Shown in pieces: positions 9,010-15,661 of a DNA stretch of 64,000 nt. The DNA is from Candidatus Poribacteria bacterium (lineage in GTDB: Bacteria; Poribacteria; WGA-4E; WGA-3G), in assembly GCA_022821725.1 (NCBI GenBank), contig JAJEDB010000075.1, positions 36,814 through 100,813 of the forward strand, read 5' to 3'. Made by a program: the position numbers and the translations under genes. Under the pieces are notes generated by a model. That model had not been told where the DNA came from, did not search any database, and saw only the letters and a list, made by a program, of their open reading frames with translations. Every line of letters starts with the position of its first letter. Within the stretch, counting starts at the first letter, position 1.

Positions 9010-9247
9010 GGTAAGTTAGAAAACGGTAGCCTGCAATACTGGTGCAGGGTGTTTTTGATAGAGTTTTTCTGCGTATTGCTGGGGCGTTTCTTCAGGTTTG
9101 AGGAACGCATTTGACAGTGTGAAGGTATGTCATTCTTCCGTAAGGTAAGTTAGAAAACGGTAGCCTGCAACAACGGCGCAGGCGGATTTGGGGAACGCAC
9201 TTGATAGTTTAAACGCACGTCGTTCCTCCGCAAGGAAAAATTAAAAA
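9008..9247 (+). repeat. R-family repeats, direct tandem copies (134-nt and 90-nt units)
   Basis: The segment AAGGTAAGTTAGAAAACGG followed by TAGCCTGCAA occurs at 9008 and again at 9142. AAGG recurs at 9232 and runs into the ATG at 9248. Unit 1 has the hairpin CCTGC-AATACTGGT-GCAGG (9030-9048) and an extra ~44 nt. Unit 2 has GCCTGC-AACAACGGC-GCAGGC (9163-9183). Both share GAACGCA-TTGA-AG and end in TTCCTCCGCAAGG or TTCTTCCGTAAGG. In unit 2, TTCCT pairs with AGGAA and could mask the SD. Confidence 0.8.
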
Positions 9248-10072
9248 ATGCCAACGCTTGACGAACACTTTGAAGCCTATAAAACCGAGGGTTTCACAAT
9301 CTTTGAGAAGGTTTTTGACGAACCTCAGATGCAAAGGTGGCGGGAGAAACACCGAGAACTCTCCGCAGCCAACGACGGACAAACATGGTTCGGAAACACC
9401 CTTGAATTGGCACCCGAACTGATGTGGCCCGCTGTCTCACATCCCACAATCCTTGAATTCATAGAAAAGGTGATGGGTCCCTTTGTGCAATTAGACAACC
9501 TCACACTTGCTGCGTTTGCGTCAATTGAAAAAGAAAAAGCGAAGGGCAGGGTCTCTGGTTGGCACCGCGATCGCTGGGCACATGTTCCTTTTACCGATGC
9601 CTATCACCGCCCGAACGCCATCAACGCTATATCCTATTTGCAGGATTTAACCGATGAATACGGACCCCTCCGTGTCATTGTCGGTTCACATCGAAAACCC
9701 ATTACTATGGAAGATTCACAACGCAGTGTCCCACATCCCGACGAAACACTCGTCCACATGAAAGCCGGCGATGTCGTCATCACACATAACGGGCTCATTC
9801 ACTCCGGGACACCGAATACCTCTGGAAACTTACGCTACTTCTTCAGCATTTATTATAATCTAACATGGCTGAAACACACCGATCATCACACGGGTCCGCA
9901 TACCCAAAAGTTGTTGGAGACTGCAAAAGCTACCAATAATCATCGACACATGCGACTCCTCGGTGTGGACGAGCAACTCCAACCCCGATGCAACTCCGGC
10001 TTCCTCCGCGCCGACGAAGAACGCTGGGAAGAGTGGACAACCGCTGACCGTGACGCAATTAAGGAGGCATAA
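9248..10072 (+). CDS. Phytanoyl-CoA dioxygenase family protein (2)
   Basis: Fe(II)/2-oxoglutarate-dependent oxygenase of the PhyH family, 274 residues. The complete facial triad is visible: GWHRDRW (HxD, near residue 103) and HNGLIHSGTPN (distal His near residue 184), with Arg in NLRYFFSIY for 2-oxoglutarate. LRVIVGSHR is the usual PhyH strand. The SD AAGGAAAAATTAAAAA is the end of an R-family repeat. It is followed after 3 nt by another PhyH gene, so the two are surely one transcript. Substrate unknown. Confidence 0.87.
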   Translation: MPTLDEHFEAYKTEGFTIFEKVFDEPQMQRWREKHRELSAANDGQTWFGNTLELAPELMWPAVSHPTILEFIEKVMGPFVQLDNLTLAAFASIEKEKAKGRVSGWHRDRWAHVPFTDAYHRPNAINAISYLQDLTDEYGPLRVIVGSHRKPITMEDSQRSVPHPDETLVHMKAGDVVITHNGLIHSGTPNTSGNLRYFFSIYYNLTWLKHTDHHTGPHTQKLLETAKATNNHRHMRLLGVDEQLQPRCNSGFLRADEERWEEWTTADRDAIKEA

Positions 10073-10075
10073 CCG

Positions 10076-10822
10076 ATGGCAAATCCGAGCGTAGTGCCAC
10101 CAACACTCAACGTCGAACTGGATCACCAACTGCAACAAGAGGTCAACTTCTTCCTCAATTGGGGGTATCTCGTCGTTGACAACGCCGCGACGCCAGAACA
10201 GATTGAATCGTTGCGTGCGGCACTTGATGCGAGTTACGAACGCAACAACAAAAGCCAATTCATTGGTGAACTTCTTGAGGAAGACGAGCGGTTCGCGTTT
10301 CTCTTAGACAATCCACCCGTCCTAAAGCGGATGGAAGCCATATTGGGGACGTGTGTCCAACTCCACAGTGCAACGGCGCGCATTACGGAACCCGGAACGC
10401 CGGATCAGCAGTGGCATCGCGATGGTCCCTGGCCCGTCGCACCCAACGGAACGCCTTATGGGAGTCTCCCCGCACAGATTAACTGCGGCTATTATCTCGA
10501 CGAGGTCACCGATGAAAACGGTCCTACCGTTATCCAACCCGGCAGCCACAGGGCACCCTTCCGTCCGCCACGCACGCCTGTCGAATTGCCCGATGAAAAG
10601 CGTGTGCTTGTGTCCCCTGGACAAGCGGTTATGTTCGACGGATGGACCTGGCATCGGGGCGCGGCTAACAATTCTTCAGAATGTCGGCGCGTCTGCCTCA
10701 TGTGCTACCAGAACGCGTGGATGAAGTCGCGTGAACCCTTTGATGGGCCTCGCGTCACAAAACTCCGGGAAGAAGGCACACCGCAACAGCAACTCTTACT
10801 TGGCGCAATCCCAAAATGGTAA
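10076..10822 (+). CDS. Phytanoyl-CoA dioxygenase family protein (3)
   Basis: Second PhyH-type oxygenase of the pair, 248 residues, starting 3 nt after the stop of its neighbour with GGAGG overlapping that stop. Metal ligands are WHRDGP (HxD near residue 106) and WTWHRGAANN (distal His near residue 194). PGSHRAPFRPPR and an Arg-rich RRVCLMCYQN strand follow. Sequence outside the motifs differs strongly from the preceding protein, so they are likely distinct enzymes rather than a fresh duplication. Confidence 0.87.
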   Translation: MANPSVVPPTLNVELDHQLQQEVNFFLNWGYLVVDNAATPEQIESLRAALDASYERNNKSQFIGELLEEDERFAFLLDNPPVLKRMEAILGTCVQLHSATARITEPGTPDQQWHRDGPWPVAPNGTPYGSLPAQINCGYYLDEVTDENGPTVIQPGSHRAPFRPPRTPVELPDEKRVLVSPGQAVMFDGWTWHRGAANNSSECRRVCLMCYQNAWMKSREPFDGPRVTKLREEGTPQQQLLLGAIPKW

Positions 10823-10834
10823 CTATTGTAGGAG

Positions 10835-11030
10835 GGGCAGCCTGCAACAATCCGCAGAAATACCGGATTTAGTCTGGGAATAGACTGGATTTAGTCTACG
10901 GATAGACTAAATCCGTTCCTTGTATTACATTTCCATTCCTTGTATTACATTGCAAAAACACGCAGGCGACTCGAACACAGAAACCGTCAAGTTACAAGTT
11001 CCGTTACTTATCCGCAAGGTATAATTAAAA
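10835..11030 (+). repeat. R-family repeat with a ~107-nt insertion in its hairpin loop
   Basis: The left arm GCCTGC plus AACAA (10840-10850) and right arm CGCAGGCG (10961-10968) of an R-family hairpin are separated by 116 nt instead of 9. The copy then finishes normally with TTATCCGCAAGGTATAATTAAAA (to about 11030). The insert carries a perfect 12-bp hairpin, GGATTTAGTCTA / TAGACTAAATCC (10887-10914, loop CGGA), a third partial arm copy at 10865, and a tandem CCTTGTATTACATT. An alternative reading is fusion of two partial copies by deletion. Confidence 0.65.
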
Positions 11031-11044
11031 GACGGAAATTATAT

Positions 11045-11174
11045 TGTAGCATAATCTGTTAGGTTGTGCAGTTCTAACAAGACGGGCAGCCTGCAACAAC
11101 GACGCAGGCGGCTCTACGGAGAGGTGCTTGATTTATCAGACCAACCTGACCGAACCGCAAGGAAAATTAAAAAG
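11045..11174 (+). repeat. Q-type hairpin plus R-family repeat ahead of the sulfatase-like gene
   Basis: 11045-11070 has GTAGCATAATCTGTTAGGTTGTGC, whose 9-bp arms GCATAATCT and AGGTTGTGC pair across GTT. It matches hairpins in the elements at 15425 and 51804. 11089-11109 is an R hairpin, GCCTGC-AACAACGAC-GCAGGC. It is followed by CTACGGAGAGGTGCTTGAT and CTGACCGAACCGCAAGG, then AAAATTAAAAAG touching the ATG at 11175. The whole 10823-11174 gap is repeat-derived; nothing else was recognised. Confidence 0.7.
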
Positions 11175-12629
11175 ATGAATCTTGCTTATATTGTTATTGA
11201 TACACTCCGCTACGACTACATCGGCGCAAACGGAAACGACTGGATAGAAACCCCCAACATAGATCGGTTCGCCTCGGAAGCCTTAGCTTATGACTACGCC
11301 TTCTGCGCCAGTTTCCCAACGATTCCCTACCGCACTGATGTCATCACTGGACAATACGGAGCACCCATCCATCCGTGGAAACCGCTCCGACACGAACGCC
11401 AAACCCTACCGTGGACACTCGCAGAAAACGGCTACGCCACGCAACTCATTCACGATACACCACACCTTGTCAACGGCGGACATAACTTCGATTGGCCCTT
11501 CCACGCATGGACGTTCGTTCGAGGCGCCGAAGTGGACAGGGACTGGATCACCGATACCGTCGTATGGCCCGATAACTGGGCGCGTCAACCCCTCTTTGAT
11601 TGTATTGACGACAAAGCCGCTGAATCGGGAATGCTCCGCAGCTACGCACGCGCAAACAGAAACCGCAAAAAACCTGAAGATTGGAACTGCGCAAGACTCT
11701 TCAACACCGCTGCACAATTCCTCAAAGACAATGCCCAGCGAGACAATTTCTTCCTCTGGGTAGACTGCTTCGATCCACACGAACCTTGGGACGCACCGCT
11801 TGAGTTCATGAAAAAATACGATACCCGTCCAGGGTACGACGGACGTGTTGACCCGCGCAGCCTCGGGGCACGCGGTAATGCGAAGCTCTCAGATGAAGCA
11901 ATACAGCACATCAAAGCGCAATACGCCGCGAAAACGACATGGATGGACCACTGCTTCGGACAATTTCTGGATGCCCTTGAATCCACGGGACTTGACAAGA
12001 ATACCGCTGTCATCTTTACTGCTGACCACGGGACGAACGTCGGTGAACGTGGTAGGTTCGGTAAAGGACAACCCGTTCGTCAGCAGGAGACGCATGTCCC
12101 GCTCTTTATTCGGTTGCCCGAGGGAGATACCGGGAGAAGCAACGTCATCGTCCAACCCCAAGACTTTTTCCCAACAATTCTCAATATCTTAGGTGAAGCA
12201 CGTCCTGACGGTATTGAAGGACACGACATCGTAACCCCAGCGCGTAATGGGGAAGCCGGTGAAAGGCAGCTTGCACTCTCAGGTGGAAGTATTGAGCGGT
12301 GGGAGAACACCACAGAGAACCCGAATCTCAACCTCTTCACTATCTTCGACCGTGAATGGAGTTTAGAGGTTGGCACGAAACCTGAAAATTCAAAACTCGT
12401 CCGACTCGGTGGATTGGACGATGTTGCCAGCGAACATCCCGATGTCGTCGCCAAACTGCACGCCGCCGCTATTGATGAAATCGAACGCCGTGGCACCGAT
12501 CCCGCACTCATGGCATGGTTGCGGAGTGGGGGTGAGGACACTTTTCCAACCGATGCCAACTACTGGGACGGCTATCCTGGACCCGCAGGTTACCGCCCCT
12601 ACTTCGGGAAACTCTACACGGGTGAGTAA
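11175..12629 (+). CDS. Sulfatase-like alkaline phosphatase superfamily hydrolase lacking the formylglycine Cys/Ser
   Basis: Sulfatase-fold hydrolase, 484 residues. Metal-site Asp9 is in VIDTLRYDYIG, with TPNIDRFASEA and the second metal site FTADHGTNVGE further on. The position that must be Cys or Ser (C/S-x-P-x-R) for formylglycine formation reads T49-I-P-Y-R53, so a Thr would be the nucleophile as in nucleotide pyrophosphatases. A phosphodiester or other ester substrate is therefore as likely as a sulfate. An in-frame ATG at 11064 exists, but the intervening 37 codons are repeat DNA; ATG 11175 has AAGGAAAATTAAAAAG before it. Cytoplasmic: no signal peptide. Confidence 0.82.
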   Translation: MNLAYIVIDTLRYDYIGANGNDWIETPNIDRFASEALAYDYAFCASFPTIPYRTDVITGQYGAPIHPWKPLRHERQTLPWTLAENGYATQLIHDTPHLVNGGHNFDWPFHAWTFVRGAEVDRDWITDTVVWPDNWARQPLFDCIDDKAAESGMLRSYARANRNRKKPEDWNCARLFNTAAQFLKDNAQRDNFFLWVDCFDPHEPWDAPLEFMKKYDTRPGYDGRVDPRSLGARGNAKLSDEAIQHIKAQYAAKTTWMDHCFGQFLDALESTGLDKNTAVIFTADHGTNVGERGRFGKGQPVRQQETHVPLFIRLPEGDTGRSNVIVQPQDFFPTILNILGEARPDGIEGHDIVTPARNGEAGERQLALSGGSIERWENTTENPNLNLFTIFDREWSLEVGTKPENSKLVRLGGLDDVASEHPDVVAKLHAAAIDEIERRGTDPALMAWLRSGGEDTFPTDANYWDGYPGPAGYRPYFGKLYTGE

Positions 12630-12653
12630 TTTTTTCGACTTTTTCCAATCACG

Positions 12654-12752
12654 ACAGGTGCGGTTTCCTAAACGCTATAGTTATTTAGTTTTCCGTTTTT
12701 TTTACGCGTTTTTGATCCTCCAGCCCGGTAGGTGCGGTTTCCCAACCGCACC
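12654..12752 (+). repeat. P-type palindromes and a long interspersed repeat (S copy 1)
   Basis: A truncated GGTGCGGTTTCCTAA at about 12657 is followed by 12682-12740, a ~59-nt stretch (TATTTAGTTTTCCG, T-run, TTTTTGATCCTCC, CCCGGTAGGTGCGGTTT) that recurs at 63798-63854 with four differences and a 2-nt indel. It ends in a full palindrome GGTGCGGTT / AACCGCACC at 12731-12752. Confidence 0.7.
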
Positions 12753-12758
12753 CCAAAC

Positions 12759-12787
12759 TTGACAACGCTTCAGGCTTCTGATACCAT
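12759..12787 (+). promoter_or_regulatory. sigma70-type promoter for the small antitoxin-like gene
   Basis: TTGACA at 12759-12764, a 17-nt spacer and TACCAT at 12782-12787, 43 nt before the ATG at 12831. The leader contains CTCCTTTAAGGAG, a small inverted repeat that includes the SD. Confidence 0.5.
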
Positions 12788-12830
12788 ATTAACAAAAATT
12801 CGAGAAAATTCTCCTTTAAGGAGTTCTATA

Positions 12831-13061
12831 ATGAAGAATTCGGAACTGCAGAAGCAAGCGATGATGTTAATCGAGCGACTCCCAAAGAAAAAACTTAAAG
12901 CTGCTATAGATTATATGACCTATCTCTATGACAAAGAGGCGTGGGAAGCAACATACGAACTGGCAAGCGATCCTGAAATTGCCAAAGACCTAAAAGAAGC
13001 TGAAGCCGATGTGAAAGCCTGCAGACTCAAAAGTTGGGCTGATGTTAAGCGTGAAGTTTGA
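12831..13061 (+). CDS. Small antitoxin-like protein (orphan)
   Basis: 76 residues, mostly helical and charged. The tail (LASDPEIAKDLKEAEADV then RLKSWADVKREV) resembles the C-terminal toxin-binding tail of RelB/YefM/DUF2281-type antitoxins, and LIERLPKKKLKAAIDYMTYL the N-terminal half. ATG 12831 has AAGGAG 7 nt upstream; longer in-frame starts run into repeat DNA. No toxin follows: the next 84 nt are non-coding and then an oxidoreductase begins, so it is an orphan. Confidence 0.6.
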   Translation: MKNSELQKQAMMLIERLPKKKLKAAIDYMTYLYDKEAWEATYELASDPEIAKDLKEAEADVKACRLKSWADVKREV

Positions 13062-13145
13062 AGTCCAAAAAGCGTATGTCCCGTAATTCAAAACTATATC
13101 AGTATTGGAATCTATCTAACTTAACCCCTCTCAAAGGAGAAAACC

Positions 13146-14195
13146 ATGCCACGCACATACAAAGCCTGTCTCATCGGATGCGGACGGATGGGCGCGACCA
13201 TTGACGACGAAGTCGAAGGCAGAGACGATAGTTTTATTTGGCAACCCTTCTCGCATGCTGCCGCCGCTGTCGCCTGTGAACGAACAGACCTCGTCGCAGT
13301 CTCAGATGTCTTTGCCGAGAAAGCCGAAGCCATCAGGCAACGCTACGGAGCCGAGCGCGCCTATACAGACTACCAAGAGATGATCGAAAAGGAGAAACCC
13401 GACATCGTCTGTATCGCCACGCGTCCCGGTCCACATGCCGATATGACCGTCTTTGCCGCCGAAAATGGGGTCAAGGGCATCTACTGTGAAAAACCGCTCT
13501 GCTGTTCCATGGAAGAGGCGGACATTATGGTAGACATCGTTCAAAAGCACGGCGTCAAATTCAACTACGGCACACAGCGTCGTTACATGCCGATCTATCG
13601 CAAAGTGCGTGAGTTTGTGGATGCTGGTGAAATCGGTGATGTCTTATGCTCCATCGCCCAATACGGAGCGGGTTCCGCGCTTTGGGGATTGACGCACGCC
13701 GCAGACATGCTCCTCTTTCTCGCCGGTGATCCGGAAGTAGATTTCGTAACGGGCGCGATTATATGCAACGATTCAGATTGGGATGGCAACCGTCTCAACG
13801 CTGACCCGGGTATCGCCTGTGGTTACATCCGATATTCCAACGGGGTCCACGGCTATAACACCGCAGGCACCGGACCCGAATATGAGGTCTGCGGCACCGC
13901 CGGTAAGATCCGTATACAAAACAATAGTAGAGAAATCCAATTCCGGAAAAAAGACGGGAGCTTCTTTGAAGAAGTGCCGTTCCCAGAGACATCCCGTGCG
14001 ACAGGCACTGTCATGGGCATCACTGACATCGCCGAAGCACTTGATGAAGACCGCGAGACCAAAGGACCTGCCCACCTCGCGCGCCGAAGTATAGAGACGC
14101 TCATGGGGATGATCGAATCGCATCGCCTTGGGGGCAAACACATTACGCTCCCCATGGAAAATCGGTCTCTCTACGTTACCAGAGACAATTGGTAG
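13146..14195 (+). CDS. Gfo/Idh/MocA family oxidoreductase (3)
   Basis: NAD(P)-dependent dehydrogenase, 349 residues. LIGCGRMGATIDDE is at residues 9-22, YCEKPLCCS near residue 118, and GTQRRYMPIYRKV in the C-terminal domain. The long insertion after the glycine loop (IDDEVEGRDDSFIWQPFSHA) is seen in a recognisable subgroup of this family. AAAGGAGAAAACC precedes the ATG. It closes the catabolic island that starts at 6004. Confidence 0.87.
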   Translation: MPRTYKACLIGCGRMGATIDDEVEGRDDSFIWQPFSHAAAAVACERTDLVAVSDVFAEKAEAIRQRYGAERAYTDYQEMIEKEKPDIVCIATRPGPHADMTVFAAENGVKGIYCEKPLCCSMEEADIMVDIVQKHGVKFNYGTQRRYMPIYRKVREFVDAGEIGDVLCSIAQYGAGSALWGLTHAADMLLFLAGDPEVDFVTGAIICNDSDWDGNRLNADPGIACGYIRYSNGVHGYNTAGTGPEYEVCGTAGKIRIQNNSREIQFRKKDGSFFEEVPFPETSRATGTVMGITDIAEALDEDRETKGPAHLARRSIETLMGMIESHRLGGKHITLPMENRSLYVTRDNW

Positions 14196-14204
14196 CATCA
14201 CCCT

Positions 14205-14230
14205 CCGGTAGGCGCGCTTTCTAAGCGCGC
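14205..14230 (+). repeat. P-type palindrome GCGCGCTT / AAGCGCGC
   Basis: GGTAGGCGCGCTTTCTAAGCGCGC: the same GGTAGG lead and TTTCTAA centre as the palindromes at 12731, 45399 and 59141, but with different arm bases that still pair. It lies just 3' of the oxidoreductase and may act in transcript ends. Confidence 0.65.
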
Positions 14231-14261
14231 TTATCTCTGCATCTCATCTCGCCTAAAAAAC

Positions 14262-15248
14262 ATGAACTTAGAAACCCAAATCCAACAGTTCCGAGAGACC
14301 TTTTACAATGTCAAAGCCGAAGTCCAAAAGCGTATCGTCGGTCAAGACGCGATTATTGAAGGTGTGCTTTTCTGCTTGCTTGCCAACGGGCACGCCCTCC
14401 TTGAAGGCATCCCCGGCTTAGGCAAAACGCAACTCATCTATACCCTCAGTGAGGCACTCGACCTCTCCTTCAAGCGTATCCAATTCACACCCGACATGAT
14501 GCCCTCCGACATCACAGGCACAACGCTCCTCGTTGAAGATGAACACGGTAGCAGGCAGTTTGAATTCCAGCAAGGACCCATTTTTTCGCAACTCATCCTC
14601 GCTGACGAGATTAACCGCGCCACACCCCGCACGCAGTCTGCCCTCCTTGAAGCGATGCAAGAGCGCACTGTCACCGTCGGACGCACCAGCCACAAGTTAG
14701 ACGAGCCGTTTTGCGTCCTCGCCACACAGAACCCGTTGGAAATGGAAGGCACCTACCCGCTCCCGGAAGCACAACTCGACCGATTCCTCTTCAAACTCCT
14801 GATCGATTTTCCCAGTGAAGATGAGATCGTCGAAATCCTACGGCGCACTACATCGGGGACTGAGGTCACGATCGACAAGGTAACGAATGCCGAGACGCTC
14901 AACGAGATGCGTCACCTCGTGCCGCAGGTCATCATCGCGGAGCATGTCGAACGGCACATTATCCGACTCGTCCGCGGCACACATCCAGATTCCGAGGATG
15001 CCCCGGAGATCGTCAAACGCTATGTCCATCTGGGTGCCGGGATTCGGAGTGTCCAGGCGATAGCCCTCACTGCCAAAATCAGAGCCATCCTCGATGAACG
15101 TTACAACGTCGCCTTTTCGGATATCGATGCTGTGTTGCTCCCCGCCCTCCGTCACCGTATCCTGCTCAACTTCGAGGGACAGGGCGAGGGCATTGAACCC
15201 GATGCGATTGTCAACGAAGTCCGCGACACTATAACCCGAACACCATAA
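14262..15248 (+). CDS. MoxR-family AAA+ ATPase
   Basis: MoxR-type AAA+ ATPase, a chaperone-like activator of metalloenzymes or surface complexes. 328 residues: Walker A GIPGLGKTQ near residue 48, FTPDMMPSDITG, Walker B LILADEINRA, sensor 1 ATQNPLEMEGTYPLPEAQLDR, and YVHLGAGIRSVQA in the lid domain. MoxR genes normally lie beside DUF58 and VWA genes. Here none follows; the nearest VWA protein is 42 kb away. A decayed copy of its 3' part lies at 23765. No clear SD upstream of ATG 14262. Confidence 0.88.
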   Translation: MNLETQIQQFRETFYNVKAEVQKRIVGQDAIIEGVLFCLLANGHALLEGIPGLGKTQLIYTLSEALDLSFKRIQFTPDMMPSDITGTTLLVEDEHGSRQFEFQQGPIFSQLILADEINRATPRTQSALLEAMQERTVTVGRTSHKLDEPFCVLATQNPLEMEGTYPLPEAQLDRFLFKLLIDFPSEDEIVEILRRTTSGTEVTIDKVTNAETLNEMRHLVPQVIIAEHVERHIIRLVRGTHPDSEDAPEIVKRYVHLGAGIRSVQAIALTAKIRAILDERYNVAFSDIDAVLLPALRHRILLNFEGQGEGIEPDAIVNEVRDTITRTP

Positions 15249-15266
15249 TTTCTCTCTTTTTCGCTA

Positions 15267-15384
15267 TTGTCAAGAATTTCCGAAAATGACAACATATATT
15301 TGCCATTTTTAAAAACAGATGAAAAAGGCAATATGAGAGGTTTGAGAAACCGACGCACCCCATATAAGCCTGTTATACGTCGCT
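15267..15384 (+). pseudogene. Duplicated fic leader with a 17-codon remnant reading frame
   Basis: TTGTCA-N14-TGACAA at 15267-15292 lies exactly 41 nt before an ATG at 15333, the same geometry as the operator and ATG of the intact fic gene (15596-15621, ATG 15662). The leaders share the order palindrome, T/A-rich inverted repeat, GATGAAAAAGGCA-like segment, ATG. The frame starting at 15333 (MRGLRNRRTPYKPV) stops after 17 codons; YKPV resembles the YKxF segment near the start of Fic proteins. Best read as a dead second fic gene of which only the 5' end remains. Confidence 0.5.
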
Positions 15385-15424
15385 AAAGAGGTTTCCTTAA
15401 CCGCCTCATCTCCTCGGAATACAT

Positions 15425-15549
15425 TATAGTAAAGTCCATAATTACTTGGACACTTCTATTGTAGCGCAAACTTTCCAGTTTGCGGTCCACCCTTGCACAA
15501 ACTAAAAGTTTATGCTACATAAGTCCACATATTTTTCGACCTTACTATA
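15425..15549. mobile_element. TATAGT-type MITE (125 bp)
   Basis: Imperfect terminal inverted repeats TATAGTAAAGTCCATAATTA at the left and, inverted, TATAGTAAGGTCGAAAAATA at the right. Both begin with TA as for IS630/Tc1 elements and both carry GGACA/GGACT about 25 nt in. The inside holds two hairpins, GCGCAAACT/AGTTTGCG and (inverted) GCATAAACT/AGTTTGTGC. The ends match those of the IS630-family element at 63864. With the dead leader at 15267 this explains the gene-free stretch 15249-15553. Confidence 0.7.
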
Positions 15550-15553
15550 ACCC

Positions 15554-15582
15554 TTGACACCTTCTTGAATCTACGCTATAAT
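15554..15582 (+). promoter_or_regulatory. Consensus sigma70 promoter of fic
   Basis: TTGACA at 15554-15559, exactly 17 nt, TATAAT at 15577-15582: a perfect match to the housekeeping consensus. The predicted start of transcription (about 15589) is a few bases upstream of the TTGTCA-N14-TGACAA palindrome, so a bound repressor would block elongation or clearance. Confidence 0.8.
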
Positions 15583-15595
15583 ATAAAAACTAAGA

Positions 15596-15621
15596 TTGTC
15601 AAAAATCGAGAAAAATGACAA
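15596..15621 (+). promoter_or_regulatory. Putative operator TTGTCA-N14-TGACAA
   Basis: Perfect 6-bp inverted repeat with a 14-nt A/T-rich centre placed between the promoter and the fic start codon, and duplicated with identical spacing at 15267. Fic proteins of this class end in a winged helix, so autoregulation at this site is a reasonable inference. Confidence 0.55.
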
Positions 15622-15661
15622 TACGAATTTACTGTTTTCAAAAAGAGGCGAAAACGGCACT

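Noticed and set aside
9008..9247. Possible integron attC sites or a CRISPR-like array made by the repeats
   Set aside because: Unit lengths differ, there are no spacers, no attC core (GTTRRRY/RYYYAAC) and no integrase or cas gene.
11064..11174. N-terminal extension of the sulfatase-like gene from ATG 11064
   Set aside because: The extra 37 codons are an R-family repeat; the family starts at 11175 with an SD.
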